64,000 nt of DNA from Pseudomonadota bacterium (GCA_026399515.1 JAPLQT010000123.1:62001-126000), one strand, 5' to 3'; positions 17,695-27,790 are shown, numbered from the stretch's first letter. Notes: generated from the sequence alone by a model not told the origin. Numbers and translations are program-made.

Positions 17695-20043
17695 TTGCCC
17701 GCCGCCCTTCGCTGGATCCTCTACCCCGTTCTGTTGGTCGTCGGCGTTGCGCTGGCGGCTACCGCCCTGCTCGGCATCGCCGTGATTCTCGCTTATCCGC
17801 AGTTGCCTTCGCTCGAACTTCTGACCGATTACCAACCGAAAATCCCGCTCCGCGTGTTCACCGCGGATAGCCAACTGATCGGCGAGTTCGGTGAGGAACG
17901 CCGCGATCTGGTGCGCATCGCCGAGGTCCCGGCGATCATGAAGCAAGCCATACTCGCCGCGGAGGACGAACGTTTTTATCAGCATAGCGGTGTCGATACC
18001 CTGGGGGTTCTGCGCGCCGCATATTCCAACTTCCTGGGTGGCAGCAAGCGCCAGGGTTCCTCTACCATCACCATGCAGGTCGCACGAAATTTCTTCCTTT
18101 CCAGCGAAAAGACCTATACGCGAAAGCTCTACGAAGCGTTATTGGCATTCAAGATCGAACACAATCTTGCCAAGGACGAAATCCTGCAAATCTATATCAA
18201 CCAGATCTACCTCGGGCAGCGCGCCTACGGCTTTTCCGCCGCGGCCCAGATCTATTACGGCAAAACTCTCAAGGATATTAATGTCGCCGAGGCCGCAATG
18301 CTGGCCGGATTGCCCAAGGCGCCCTCCGCTTACAACCCGGTGGCCAATCCCAAGCGCGCCAAGCTGCGCCAGATGTATGTGTTGCGCCGCATGCACGAAC
18401 TGGGTTCGATCAATGACACGCAACTGGCCGAGGCCCAGAAACAGGCGTTGAGCATCAAGCACGATGCCAACAATTTCGGCGTGCATGCCGAATTCGTCGC
18501 GGAAATGGCGCGCCAGATCGCCTATGAACGCTTCCAGGAGGACACTTACAACAAGGGCCTGCGCGTCATCACCACGATCAGCCGGGCCGACCAGGAAGCC
18601 GCTTATGCCAGCCTGCGCAAGGGGGTCATGGACTACGACCGGCGCCACGGCTATCGCGGCGCGGAAGGCTATGTCGACATGAAGGACATCCGCTCCGACC
18701 AGGACGAAGAGCTCGAAGAGGCCTTGGTGGATTACGACGATTCAGACGATTTGCTGGCGGCGATTGTCCTCGAAATCCACCCCGGCGAGGTCCGCGCCTA
18801 CCTCCGCGGCGGGGAGTTGATCAGCATCGCCGGCGACGGCTTCAAGTTCGCCGCGCGAATGCTGGATGAGAAGGCACCCGCCAACAAGCGCCTGCGCCGC
18901 GGCGCGGTCATTCGCGTTGCCAAGGATGCCAAGAAGCAGTGGCAGATCACCCAACTGCCCGAAGTCGAAGCCGCCTTTATCGCCGCCAGCCCGGTCGACG
19001 GCGCCATCCGTGCACTGGTCGGTGGTTTCGACTTCAACCGCAACAAGTTCAACCATGCCACGCAGGCCTGGCGCCAGCCGGGGTCCAGCTTCAAGCCCTT
19101 CATCTATTCGGCGGCGCTGGAAAAAGGCTATACGCCGGCCTCGGTGATTCCCGATGAACCCATCGTCATCTCGGCGGCGGAGACCGGCAGCCAGGCCTGG
19201 GAACCGCGAAATTACGACGGCAAATACGAAGGGCCGATGACCATGAGAACCGGCCTGGCGCGATCCAAGAACATGATCTCGATCCGCTTGCTGAAATCCA
19301 TCGGCACCCAATACACCCAGGACTACGTCGCTCGTTTCGGTTTTGATCCTGAGAAGCACCCGCCCTATCTCACCATGGCGCTCGGTGCCGGTTCGGTGAC
19401 GCCCTGGCAGCACCTCACCGCGTATTCGGTTTTTGCCAATGGCGGCTACAAGATCGAGCCCTATATCGTGCGTCAGATTCTTGATGACAAAGGCAAGGTG
19501 CTGGCCGAGACGCAACCGGTGGTCGCCGGCGATGAACAACTGCGCGTCCTCGACGCCCGCAACGCCTACCTGATGGATAGCATGATGCATGACGTGGTAC
19601 GCCGCGGCACGGCAACCAAAGCTCTATCGCTGAAGCGCGGCGACCTGGCCGGCAAGACCGGCACCACCAACGACTATATCGATGCTTGGTTCTGCGGCTA
19701 CCAGGCGACCGTGGTCGGCATCGCCTGGATCGGCTTCGACCAGCCGAAGAAGCTCGGCAACAATGAGACCGGTGGCTTCGCGGCACTGCCGATGTGGATC
19801 GGCTTCATGGAGAAAGCGCTGCAAGGCGTGCCGGAAAGCTACATGGAACTGCCCGCAGACCTGGTAGCCATCAATGCCAAGGATCCCGCGAGCAAGACCC
19901 TGCGCGCCGAATTCATTTACAAGGAATACCTGCCGCCCGTGGAAAATGAAGAACCGGCTGCCGTGCCGGAACAGCAGCAAGTACCTGCGCCCGTGGTAGA
20001 CGCAAAGCCGAAGACAGTCGAAAAGAAGGGCGCGGTGAACTAA
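17695..20043 (+). CDS. mrcA: Penicillin-binding protein 1A (class A, bifunctional)
   Basis: Polymerises and cross-links peptidoglycan. One N-terminal membrane anchor (residues about 6-30), a GT51 transglycosylase domain (AAEDERFYQHSGVD, then RQGSSTITMQVARNFFLS), an OB-like insert (about 320-420), and a transpeptidase domain with SSFK at Ser464-Lys467, SKN in RSKNMIS, and KTGTTNDYIDAWF. 782 residues with a Pro/Glu-rich tail. The start is taken as TTG 17695 because the frame is closed upstream at 17662 and a TATAAT lies just before it; the exact start is uncertain. Divergent from pilM, the normal betaproteobacterial arrangement. The 3' end overlaps convergent cyaY by 4 nt. Confidence 0.94.
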   Translation: MPAALRWILYPVLLVVGVALAATALLGIAVILAYPQLPSLELLTDYQPKIPLRVFTADSQLIGEFGEERRDLVRIAEVPAIMKQAILAAEDERFYQHSGVDTLGVLRAAYSNFLGGSKRQGSSTITMQVARNFFLSSEKTYTRKLYEALLAFKIEHNLAKDEILQIYINQIYLGQRAYGFSAAAQIYYGKTLKDINVAEAAMLAGLPKAPSAYNPVANPKRAKLRQMYVLRRMHELGSINDTQLAEAQKQALSIKHDANNFGVHAEFVAEMARQIAYERFQEDTYNKGLRVITTISRADQEAAYASLRKGVMDYDRRHGYRGAEGYVDMKDIRSDQDEELEEALVDYDDSDDLLAAIVLEIHPGEVRAYLRGGELISIAGDGFKFAARMLDEKAPANKRLRRGAVIRVAKDAKKQWQITQLPEVEAAFIAASPVDGAIRALVGGFDFNRNKFNHATQAWRQPGSSFKPFIYSAALEKGYTPASVIPDEPIVISAAETGSQAWEPRNYDGKYEGPMTMRTGLARSKNMISIRLLKSIGTQYTQDYVARFGFDPEKHPPYLTMALGAGSVTPWQHLTAYSVFANGGYKIEPYIVRQILDDKGKVLAETQPVVAGDEQLRVLDARNAYLMDSMMHDVVRRGTATKALSLKRGDLAGKTGTTNDYIDAWFCGYQATVVGIAWIGFDQPKKLGNNETGGFAALPMWIGFMEKALQGVPESYMELPADLVAINAKDPASKTLRAEFIYKEYLPPVENEEPAAVPEQQQVPAPVVDAKPKTVEKKGAVN

Positions 20044-20363
20044 AGACTCACCGTAACGCCGGCCTGTTCGCTGATGCAGCGCGAAAGCGCCGCCAGGAGT
20101 TCGACGCCGTCGCGCGTGCCCAGCCATCGCTGTTGGCCGGCCTCATCCCTTTTGAAATGGTAGCCGCCGGACTTTGCCGCGACCCAGATTTCCCGCGCCG
20201 CCGTGTGGCGATTAATAATGATCTTGCTGCCGTTATCGAATTCCAGCTCGATCACGCCACCCGGCCTGATCTCGAAATCGATTTCGACAGTGCAATTTTC
20301 GAGCGCCTGCTCGATGCGCTCCAGCATGGCATCGGCATGTGCGTTGAATTCTCGTTCATCCAT
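20040..20363 (-). CDS. cyaY: Frataxin-like iron-sulfur assembly protein CyaY
   Basis: A cytosolic frataxin homologue that binds iron and modulates IscS in Fe-S cluster assembly. 107 residues: an acidic first helix (MDEREFNAHADAMLERIEQALE), a beta sheet with EIRPGGVIELEFDNGSKIIINRH, and the conserved QIWVAAKSGGYHF-like strand, here REIWVAAKSGGYHFKR. Convergent with the PBP1a gene with a 4-nt overlap, and back to back with lptM. Confidence 0.93.
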   Translation of the reverse strand: MDEREFNAHADAMLERIEQALENCTVEIDFEIRPGGVIELEFDNGSKIIINRHTAAREIWVAAKSGGYHFKRDEAGQQRWLGTRDGVELLAALSRCISEQAGVTVSL

Positions 20364-20407
20364 GACGATATGCGGGTCTTGGCCCTGTGATAGGATTGAA
20401 TTTTTCC

Positions 20408-20584
20408 ATGATTCCCCGCGCGATGCGTTTGCTCCTGTTGATTTCAGCCGTTCTGGCGCTGGCCTGCTGCGGCACCAAGACGCCCTTGATCATGTCGCCG
20501 GCCCCGGTCAAGGCGCCGCTGCTAGGCTCATCCGCACCGGAGACGCCGCGTGATCATAACAACGCGATAAGGGAGCCGCAATGA
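20408..20584 (+). CDS. lptM: LPS-translocon maturation lipoprotein LptM (YifL-like)
   Basis: A very small lipoprotein (about 58 residues). A hydrophobic signal LLLLISAVLALACCG is followed by GTKTPL, the CGxKxPL-type signature of the LptM/YifL family that sits upstream of lysA in many proteobacteria and helps LptD mature. The ATG at 20408 is preferred over GTG 20387; ATG 20423 is also possible. Its stop overlaps the lysA start (ATGA). Confidence 0.8.
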   Translation: MIPRAMRLLLLISAVLALACCGTKTPLIMSPAPVKAPLLGSSAPETPRDHNNAIREPQ

Positions 20585-21831
20585 TTCCGCATCCCTTCGA
20601 CTACCGCGACGGTGAACTATATGCGGAAAATCTGTCGCTGGCGGGTATCGCCGAACAATTCGGCACGCCCTGCTACGTCTATTCGCGCGCCGCACTGACC
20701 GCCGCTTTCGAAGGCTACCGCGTGGCATTGGCGGGTCGCGACGCCATGCTGTGCTATGCCGTCAAGGCCAATTCCAATCTGGCGATCCTCAATCTGTTCG
20801 CGCGACTGGGAGCGGGCTTCGACATCGTCTCGGGCGGCGAACTCGCCCGCGTCATCGCCGCCGGGGGCAACCCGGCCAAGGTGGTGTTCTCAGGCGTCGG
20901 CAAGACCGGCGCCGAGATGCGCGTCGCCCTACAGGCGGGCATACACTGTTTCAACGTCGAATCGGCGACCGAGCTGGAGTTGCTCGACCAAGTCGCCGGG
21001 ACGCTGGGCGTAAAGGCACCTATATCCCTGCGCGTGAATCCGGATGTCGATCCGAAAACCCATCCCTATATCGCCACCGGCCTGAAGAACAGCAAGTTCG
21101 GCGTGCCTTTCGAGGAAGCCTTGCCGCTCTATCGGCGTGCCCAGGCACTGCCGCACCTGGCGATACGCGGCATCGATTGCCACATCGGCTCGCAACTGAT
21201 CGACCCGGCGCCGGCCGCCGAAGCCACCCGGAAGCTTCTTGGCCTGGCGGACAAACTCGCCGCCGAAGGCATGCCGCTGTCCCATCTCGATTTCGGCGGC
21301 GGCATGGGCATCCGCTATCGGGACGAAGACGTGTCCAGCGCGGCCGAATACTTGGCGCCGACCCTGGCCCTCCTGGACGGGCGCAAAGAAAAATTGATGT
21401 TCGAGCCGGGGCGCTCGCTGGTCGGCAACGCCGGAATACTGCTGACCCGCGTCGAAGTGCTGAAACACGGCAGCGAAAAGAATTTCGCCATCGTCGACGC
21501 GGCAATGAACGATCTGCTGCGTCCGGCACTCTATGACGCATGGCATGACATTTTGCCGGTACGCCGGAACCAGGACGCGGAACAACTTTATGAGATCGTC
21601 GGGCCGGTATGCGAAAGCGGCGACTTCCTCGGTCATGACCGCAGCCTGGCATTGCGCGAAGGCGACCTGGTGGCGGTGATGTCGGCGGGCGCCTACGGCA
21701 TGGCAATGAGTTCCAATTACAATAGCCGGCCTCGGGCGGCGGAGATAATGGTTGATGGCAGCAAGGCCCAGCTCGTCCGGCAGCGGGAGGAAGTATCGCA
21801 GTTGTTTGCCCTGGAAACGATATTGCCATGA
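20581..21831 (+). CDS. lysA: Diaminopimelate decarboxylase
   Basis: A PLP enzyme making L-lysine from meso-diaminopimelate. 416 residues; Lys62 in YAVKANSN is the PLP lysine, HIGSQ and FGGGMGI form the phosphate-binding and substrate regions, and CESGDFLGHDR carries the active-site Cys from the partner subunit. Translationally coupled to lptM by an ATGA overlap. Confidence 0.97.
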   Translation: MIPHPFDYRDGELYAENLSLAGIAEQFGTPCYVYSRAALTAAFEGYRVALAGRDAMLCYAVKANSNLAILNLFARLGAGFDIVSGGELARVIAAGGNPAKVVFSGVGKTGAEMRVALQAGIHCFNVESATELELLDQVAGTLGVKAPISLRVNPDVDPKTHPYIATGLKNSKFGVPFEEALPLYRRAQALPHLAIRGIDCHIGSQLIDPAPAAEATRKLLGLADKLAAEGMPLSHLDFGGGMGIRYRDEDVSSAAEYLAPTLALLDGRKEKLMFEPGRSLVGNAGILLTRVEVLKHGSEKNFAIVDAAMNDLLRPALYDAWHDILPVRRNQDAEQLYEIVGPVCESGDFLGHDRSLALREGDLVAVMSAGAYGMAMSSNYNSRPRAAEIMVDGSKAQLVRQREEVSQLFALETILP

Positions 21832-21880
21832 TCTTGTGCGCTATCCGTTCCTCCGTATCCTTAAATAAAGAGCGTCACAG

Positions 21881-23062
21881 ATGAATCGAAAATTTGCGTT
21901 TATAGCGGTACTACTCGTCGCGTTGGGGGCTGGTGGCTGGGTCGTTTGGGACAGCCAGCGTGGAAAGCCGAGCGAACCGGTGGCTACACCGGGAACACCG
22001 GCCGGCCTGTCGGTGACGACCGCCATCGCGCAGCGCCAGACGGTGCCCGTGGTACTTGAAGTCAATGGCTATGTCGCTTCACTGAACAGCGTGGATATCC
22101 GTCCGCAGATCAGCAACGTGATCGCCCGGGTGCATATCAAGGAAGGTCAGTTCGTCAAGGCGGGCGACGTGTTGTTCACCCTCGATGACCGCACTGACCA
22201 GGTCAATCTGTTGAAAGCCGAAGCGCAACTGGCCAAAGACCAGGCGACGCTGGCCGATTTCGAACGCCAGCTGGCCCGCAGCAAGGAGTTACGGCAAAAA
22301 GGCTTCATCGCGCAAAGCGCCACGGATACCGTGCAGACCCAGCTCGAAGCCCAACAGGCGGCGGTGCGAGCCGACCAGGCGGCACTCGAGGGCGCGCGCG
22401 TCAGTCTCGGTTTCAACACCTTGCGCGCGCCGATTGCCGGCCGCGTCGGCGCCATCAGCGTCTATCCGGGCAGCCTGGTTCAGCCGAATTCGGCAGCGCT
22501 GGCCAGCGTCACTCAACTCGATCCGATCAGCGTCGGCTTCACCATCCCCGAAGGCGAGCTGAATTCCCTGCTGGCGACATCCAGGAGCGGGCCCGTCACG
22601 GTCATCGCCTATCTGCCCAACAGCGACTGGAAGCGCGAAGGCCGTCTCAGCTTCATCGACAACGCGGTCGATTCACAGAGCGGCACGATACGCGCCAAGG
22701 GGCTGTTTGCCAATGCCGATCAGGCGCTCTGGCCAGGCGCCTATGCAGGCATCCGCATCTCGGTGCGTGAGTTGCCGGATGTGGTGGTCATCCCCCTAGC
22801 CGCGGTTGTCAATGCGGTTGACGGCACGCATATCTACACGGTCTCCGCCGACCAGACCGTGCAACGGCACAAGATACAGATACTCTACAGTTTCGGCACC
22901 CAGGCCGCCATCAAGGGTATCGAAAGCGGTATGCGGGTGGTGGTGGACGGCACCCAGAACCTGCGCCCGGCCATGCGGGTGCGCGAGGCCGGCAGCGGCA
23001 GACCGGCGCAGCCAGGGGCTGCCGGAGCAACCGCCCGTCCCGCGGAAACGAAATCACCATGA
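21881..23062 (+). CDS. RND efflux periplasmic adaptor (membrane fusion protein)
   Basis: The HlyD/AcrA-type periplasmic subunit connecting an RND pump to an outer-membrane channel. 393 residues: an uncleaved N-terminal membrane anchor (about 4-24), a lipoyl half (NGYVASLNSVDIRPQISNVI, then IKEGQFVKAGDVLFTLDD), an alpha-hairpin (about 105-165), a second lipoyl half (LRAPIAGRVGAI), beta-barrel and membrane-proximal domains, and a Gly/Ala/Pro tail. AAAGAG precedes the ATG. It overlaps the permease gene by 4 nt. The substrate cannot be told from sequence. Confidence 0.93.
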   Translation: MNRKFAFIAVLLVALGAGGWVVWDSQRGKPSEPVATPGTPAGLSVTTAIAQRQTVPVVLEVNGYVASLNSVDIRPQISNVIARVHIKEGQFVKAGDVLFTLDDRTDQVNLLKAEAQLAKDQATLADFERQLARSKELRQKGFIAQSATDTVQTQLEAQQAAVRADQAALEGARVSLGFNTLRAPIAGRVGAISVYPGSLVQPNSAALASVTQLDPISVGFTIPEGELNSLLATSRSGPVTVIAYLPNSDWKREGRLSFIDNAVDSQSGTIRAKGLFANADQALWPGAYAGIRISVRELPDVVVIPLAAVVNAVDGTHIYTVSADQTVQRHKIQILYSFGTQAAIKGIESGMRVVVDGTQNLRPAMRVREAGSGRPAQPGAAGATARPAETKSP

Positions 23063-26000
23063 CGCTGCCCGAGCTTTGTATCCGGCGGCCGGTAATGACC
23101 GTGCTGCTGTGCGCCGCCGTCGTCGTCGCCGGTCTGGTGGCCTACCTGAAGATTCCGGTGGCCGCGTTGCCCAGCTACAACACGCCGATCATCAATGTCT
23201 ACGCCACATTGCCCGGCGCCAGTCCCGAGACCATGGCGGCTTCGGTGGCACTGCCGCTGGAAAAACAGTTTTCCACCATCAGCGGCCTGAACGTCATCAG
23301 TTCCTCGAACACCACCGGCACCACCTCGGTGACCCTGGAATTCGCCTCGGATCGCGACATCGACGCCGCGGCGGTGGATGTCCAGGCCGCCCTGTTTCGC
23401 GCCCAGCGCACCTTGCCGATCGAGATGACGGTCCCGCCGTCCTACCGCAAGGTCAACCCGGCAGACGCACCGGTGATGTTGATGGCGCTCACCTCGCCTT
23501 CCTTGAGCCTGGCTGAACTCAACGATTATGCGGAGAACCTGATTTCACCCAGCCTGTCGACTCTCGACGGCGTCGCCCAGATCCAGGTCTATGGCCAGAA
23601 GCGCTATGCCGTTCGAGTGAAAGCCAATCCCGACCTGCTGACGGCGCGCAACATATCACTCGACGAGCTGATGAACGCCATCCGCTCGGCCAACGCCAAC
23701 ACCCCGGTCGGCGTGCTCGACGGTCCCAAGCAGATGCTCACCATCGAAGCCAATCGGCAACTGAAGAACGCCGCCGAGTTTGAGGATCTCATCATCGCGA
23801 GTCGCAATAATGTTCCCGTGCGCCTGCGCGATGTCGCAGCGGTCGAGGACAGCGTCGAGTCGGTACGTAGCGCCAATCGTTTCAACGACGAGCGTGCCAT
23901 CATCCTGGCGGTGTTGCGGCAGCCGAATGCCAACACGGTGGCCGTGGTCGATGCCATCCGCACCAAACTGCCGGTGTTCCGCGCGCAACTGCCGGGATCG
24001 ATCGGCGTCAACCTGATGAATGACCGCTCGGTCTCGATACGCGACGCGCTGCATGACGTCGGCGTGACATTGTCGATCACCGTGGTCCTGGTGGTACTCG
24101 TCATCTTCCTGTTCCTGCGCCGTCTGGTCGCTACCCTGATCCCCACCTTGTCCCTGCCGGTATCCCTGATCGGCGCCCTGTCGCTGCTTTTCGCCTTCGG
24201 CTACAGCCTCGACAACATCTCGCTGTTGGGCATCACGCTTGCCGTCGGTCTGGTGGTGGACGACGCCATCGTCATGCTGGAGAATATCGTCCGCCACATC
24301 GAGGAAGGCATGGCGCCACTACAGGCGGCACTCACCGGCTCGCGCGAGATGAGCTTCACCATCATGTCGATCTCGATCTCGCTGGTCGCGGTGTTCATCC
24401 CGATCTTCTTCATGCCCGGCGTGATCGGCCTGCTGTTCCACGAGTTCGCCGTGGTCGTCTCGCTTTCCGTCCTAGTCTCCGCCGCGGTTTCCCTAACCCT
24501 GGTGCCGATGCTGTGCAGCCGCTACCTGACCAGCCACTCCACCGACTCGAACAATTTCCTCACCCGCGCCTTCGAACGCCTCTTCGCCGCCATGTTGCGC
24601 CTGTACACCCGGACACTCGACGTGGCCCTGCGGCACCGGCGCGGCGTGCTGTTCATCGCCCTGCTCACTTTCATCGCCACCGCCTGGCTGTTCGTAACGA
24701 TACCGAAAGGCTTCTTCCCTGAAGAGGACATCGGCCAGATCAGGGTCACCACCGAGGCGGTGGAGGACATCTCCTTCTACGCCATGCAGACCAAGCAAGA
24801 CCAGGTCGTCGACATCATCCGCGCCGACCCCAATGTCGCCAACGTCGGCTCGGTGATCGGCGTCGGGGGCGCCACTCAGAATACCGGGCGGATGTTCCTC
24901 AATCTCAAGCCGCGCGCCGAGCGCCAGGGCATGAATGCCGTGTTGGAGGGCCTGCGCAAGAAATTTCGCGCCGTGCCGGGCATCGCGGTCTATATGCGCC
25001 CGGAACAAAACCTGCAACTGGGCGGCAAGAACACCAAGGCCCGCTATCAGTATGTGCTGCAAAGTATACGCGCCGACGAACTCAACGACTGGGCAACCCG
25101 CCTGATGGAGCGAATGACCGCCGACCCGGCATTCCGCGACGTCAACAGCGATTCCCAACTGAAGGGTTTGCAGGCGAGCATCATCATCGATCGCGACAAG
25201 GCCAACACCCTGGGCGTTCAGATCGACAACTTGCGCAGCGCTCTCTACGACGCGTTCGGCGAACGCCAGGTGTCGACGATCTACACCAGCAGCAACAACT
25301 ACCAGGTGATCCTGGAACTTGCCGAACCCTTCAAGCGCGACGAGGCCGCCCTAGACAAGATCAGTGTGCGCAATCGCGCCGGCACCCTGGTGCCGCTCAC
25401 CAGTTTCAGCACGGTGAAACGCACCGTCGGGCCGACCTCGGTCAACCACCAGGGCCAGCTCCAGGCCATCACCATTTCCTTCAACCTGGCACCCGACGTG
25501 CCTTTGGGCGAGGCCGCCGGGAAGATCGACCGCTACAAGGAGGAAATCAAGATGCCGGTCAGCGTCATCGCCAGTTACGGCGGCGACGCGGCGGTCTTCA
25601 AGGACTCGCAATCCGGCCAGGCGATCCTGCTGGTGATCGCGCTGCTGGTGATCTATGTGTTGCTGGGCGTGCTCTACGAGAGTTACATCCACCCGCTGAC
25701 CATCCTCGCCGGACTGCCCTCGGCGGCGGTCGGGGCATTGCTGACCTTGCGCCTGTTCAATCTGGACCTGACGCTGATCGCCACGATCGGCATTCTGATG
25801 CTGATCGGCATCGTCAAGAAGAACGCCATCATGATGATCGACTTCGCGCTGCATGCCCAGCGCAAGCAGGGCATGGCGCCGGCCGAGGCGATCCGCCAGG
25901 CCTGCATCCTGCGTTTCCGGCCGATCATGATGACGACTTTCGCGGCGCTGATGGGGTCGCTGCCGATCTCCCTGGGACTGGGCGCCGGCGCCGAACTGCG

Positions 26001-26139
26001 CCAGCCGCTCGGCCTGGTGGTCACGGGCGGCCTGCTGTTTTCCCAGATCATCACCCTCTATATCACGCCGGTGATCTACCTCGCGCTCGACCGCTACAGC
26101 GGCGCGGGACCGCTGCAAATACAGGATAGCGGAGAGTAG
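23059..26139 (+). CDS. RND multidrug efflux permease (HAE1 family)
   Basis: An inner-membrane proton-driven efflux pump of 1026 residues, normal for AcrB/MexF-type permeases. It has twelve membrane segments in two halves with two large periplasmic loops. The proton-relay residues are present: Asp401-Asp402 in GLVVDDAIVMLEN and Lys920 in IGIVKKNAIMMIDF, matching AcrB Asp407/408 and Lys940. PEEDIGQI opens the second porter domain. No TolC-like gene is adjacent, so the channel must be encoded elsewhere. A GC-rich hairpin follows at 26238-26255. Confidence 0.95.
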   Translation: MTLPELCIRRPVMTVLLCAAVVVAGLVAYLKIPVAALPSYNTPIINVYATLPGASPETMAASVALPLEKQFSTISGLNVISSSNTTGTTSVTLEFASDRDIDAAAVDVQAALFRAQRTLPIEMTVPPSYRKVNPADAPVMLMALTSPSLSLAELNDYAENLISPSLSTLDGVAQIQVYGQKRYAVRVKANPDLLTARNISLDELMNAIRSANANTPVGVLDGPKQMLTIEANRQLKNAAEFEDLIIASRNNVPVRLRDVAAVEDSVESVRSANRFNDERAIILAVLRQPNANTVAVVDAIRTKLPVFRAQLPGSIGVNLMNDRSVSIRDALHDVGVTLSITVVLVVLVIFLFLRRLVATLIPTLSLPVSLIGALSLLFAFGYSLDNISLLGITLAVGLVVDDAIVMLENIVRHIEEGMAPLQAALTGSREMSFTIMSISISLVAVFIPIFFMPGVIGLLFHEFAVVVSLSVLVSAAVSLTLVPMLCSRYLTSHSTDSNNFLTRAFERLFAAMLRLYTRTLDVALRHRRGVLFIALLTFIATAWLFVTIPKGFFPEEDIGQIRVTTEAVEDISFYAMQTKQDQVVDIIRADPNVANVGSVIGVGGATQNTGRMFLNLKPRAERQGMNAVLEGLRKKFRAVPGIAVYMRPEQNLQLGGKNTKARYQYVLQSIRADELNDWATRLMERMTADPAFRDVNSDSQLKGLQASIIIDRDKANTLGVQIDNLRSALYDAFGERQVSTIYTSSNNYQVILELAEPFKRDEAALDKISVRNRAGTLVPLTSFSTVKRTVGPTSVNHQGQLQAITISFNLAPDVPLGEAAGKIDRYKEEIKMPVSVIASYGGDAAVFKDSQSGQAILLVIALLVIYVLLGVLYESYIHPLTILAGLPSAAVGALLTLRLFNLDLTLIATIGILMLIGIVKKNAIMMIDFALHAQRKQGMAPAEAIRQACILRFRPIMMTTFAALMGSLPISLGLGAGAELRQPLGLVVTGGLLFSQIITLYITPVIYLALDRYSGAGPLQIQDSGE

Positions 26140-26237
26140 TCAATCTGGGATATTAACGTGAAATAGCGTTACGACGCCCCGTACCCTAACCCCAAAGTCG
26201 GACACCAGTAACCCACGAGCGCAGCGAGCAACTTGTG

Positions 26238-26255
26238 CCCCCGCCTGGGCGGGGG
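26238..26255. other. GC-rich hairpin in the convergent gap
   Basis: CCCCCGCC and GGCGGGGG face each other with almost no loop in the 187-bp gap between the RND permease and the copper chaperone gene. A G-rich tract follows and there is no T run, so it is at best a weak terminator. Confidence 0.35.
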
Positions 26256-26326
26256 TTGGGGGTGGGGGCGTAAACCCTGTTTTTGAACGATTTCATGGCA
26301 CGGGGGTGGTCTGACGACGATGCGAG

Positions 26327-26800
26327 TTAATGCTGGTGTTCCATCGCCGGCATCGCGGTCAGGTCGCGTACTTCGGCTTTGACTTCAAGCGTGCTCACCT
26401 TCTTGTCCTTGCCCTCGACTCTCAAGGTCAGCGGCACCGAGTCGCCCTTCTTCAGCGGCTGTTTGAGATCCATCAGCATGATGTGATAGCTGCCCGGCCT
26501 GAGCGCAACCGCCTTGCCAACCGGCAGACTCAGCCTGGGTAGGGCGCGCATCTTCATCACACCGTTGTCCATCGTCATCTCATGGACTTCGACCACGCCG
26601 GCGACCGGGCTGGAGGCGCCAAGCAGCGTGGCATCCTCGCCGGCCTTCAACTCCATGAAAGCGCCGGTGGCCATCTGTCCGGCCACCGTGCCGCGCACCC
26701 AGGCGCCGGAAACGATGACGCCTTGCGCCCAGACCGGGGCGATCAGAAAACAGGCCAGCAGTGTCCCTATGCGTAAGTACATGACTTTTTGCAATACCAT
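26327..26800 (-). CDS. Periplasmic copper chaperone PCuAC (DUF461)
   Basis: Binds Cu(I) in the periplasm and helps load the CuA/CuB sites of cytochrome oxidase. 157 residues with a signal peptide ending VWAQ. The full PCuAC motif H-x10-M-x21-H-x-M is intact as His73, Met84, His106 and Met108, and the His-rich C-terminus MEHQH could add a ligand. GGAGGG precedes ATG 26800. It lies 21 nt after the outer-membrane gene 26822-27763, clearly in one operon, and is part of the copper module that includes the TonB receptor at 29872. Confidence 0.92.
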   Translation of the reverse strand: MVLQKVMYLRIGTLLACFLIAPVWAQGVIVSGAWVRGTVAGQMATGAFMELKAGEDATLLGASSPVAGVVEVHEMTMDNGVMKMRALPRLSLPVGKAVALRPGSYHIMLMDLKQPLKKGDSVPLTLRVEGKDKKVSTLEVKAEVRDLTAMPAMEHQH

Positions 26801-26821
26801 GCTGCATTCCCTCCAACGGTT

Positions 26822-27763
26822 CTAGAAAGTCCGACTATAACCGACAACCGCAGCCCATTTACTGGTCAACTGGGTCCCGTTCATATTCTGGTAGAGCGGC
26901 AGTTGGACGAATCCATACACGCTTGCCTGCCTGTTGAGCATGGCGCTAAGGCCCGGACTGAGAAACAGGCTGCGGCTACCGCTATGCTCAGGCTCCGCCT
27001 GAAGGCCGCTGTCGCGGCCGCGCAACAAGGCATTCAGTTGGAACTGGGCGCTTACGGCATGGCCGAGCGATGTGCTGATGCCGGCATCGAGCATGAGTTG
27101 GCGACCCGGACGAAAGTCTTCATGTGGCTGCAGGGCACGTTGCAGGGTGGCTGCGCCGAACCACCCGTTGCCGCCAAATTCGCCGCGTGCATAAGCCCCG
27201 ATGATAAGATCGGTGGTGCCACTGCCAGGTTGCAGCATGCGCTCGGCACGCTCTCCTTCGGCGTTCTTGAGCTGGGTTGAACCGGTCGGGAGCTTGACGC
27301 CGAACTTGATCCCTTCGACCATTTCCGGTGCTCCAACCGCAGGCTGGAAACGCACCACCGCCCGGGTGTCGCCCCAACCGGTCATGCGCCAATTCTCCGG
27401 CACCGGCCCGTCGACCGGATCGTTGAACAAGTGGCCATGGTTACGGCCAAGATAAGGCATCTGAAAGCCGATCCCCCAATGCTCATCGAGGCTGTGGTCC
27501 AGCGTCAGTACCAGATTACGGTTCAGTGTACTGACCTCGTCATGGGTATTGGGCTGGCCGGAGAGCCCGGTCTTTGCGCTGCCGCTGCGCAACTGGTCAA
27601 GACGGATGAATTCGAAACGCAAATCCGCTCGCGTCCCGGATTGTGCCCATTCGCCATGCGCCTCGGCACTGGTATTGATCGCACAAAAGGCAGCACCGCA
27701 CGAAGCGGCGGCGGTATTGCTGAACATGGCCAAGAACATGATGCAAGGCAAACGTCGAAGCAT
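26822..27763 (-). CDS. Outer-membrane beta-barrel protein of a copper operon (PF13557-like)
   Basis: A 313-residue outer-membrane protein with a signal peptide (cleavage near AAASC) and alternating amphipathic strands ending in a C-terminal aromatic (GYSRTF), the usual barrel-insertion signal. GIKFGVKLPTGS resembles the GxKLPTG stretch of the MetA-pathway / transporter barrel family. Two Cys near the mature N-terminus (SCGAAFC) and NHGHLF could contact metal. No function is established. It shares an operon with PCuAC and a divergent promoter region with regB, so a role in copper passage is inferred from context. Confidence 0.75.
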   Translation of the reverse strand: MLRRLPCIMFLAMFSNTAAASCGAAFCAINTSAEAHGEWAQSGTRADLRFEFIRLDQLRSGSAKTGLSGQPNTHDEVSTLNRNLVLTLDHSLDEHWGIGFQMPYLGRNHGHLFNDPVDGPVPENWRMTGWGDTRAVVRFQPAVGAPEMVEGIKFGVKLPTGSTQLKNAEGERAERMLQPGSGTTDLIIGAYARGEFGGNGWFGAATLQRALQPHEDFRPGRQLMLDAGISTSLGHAVSAQFQLNALLRGRDSGLQAEPEHSGSRSLFLSPGLSAMLNRQASVYGFVQLPLYQNMNGTQLTSKWAAVVGYSRTF

Positions 27764-27790
27764 GGATAATCGATGTGCTTAAAGGATCGG

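Noticed and set aside
20387-20407. GTG 20387 as start of lptM
   Set aside because: It adds seven residues before the signal peptide with no better ribosome-binding site than ATG 20408.
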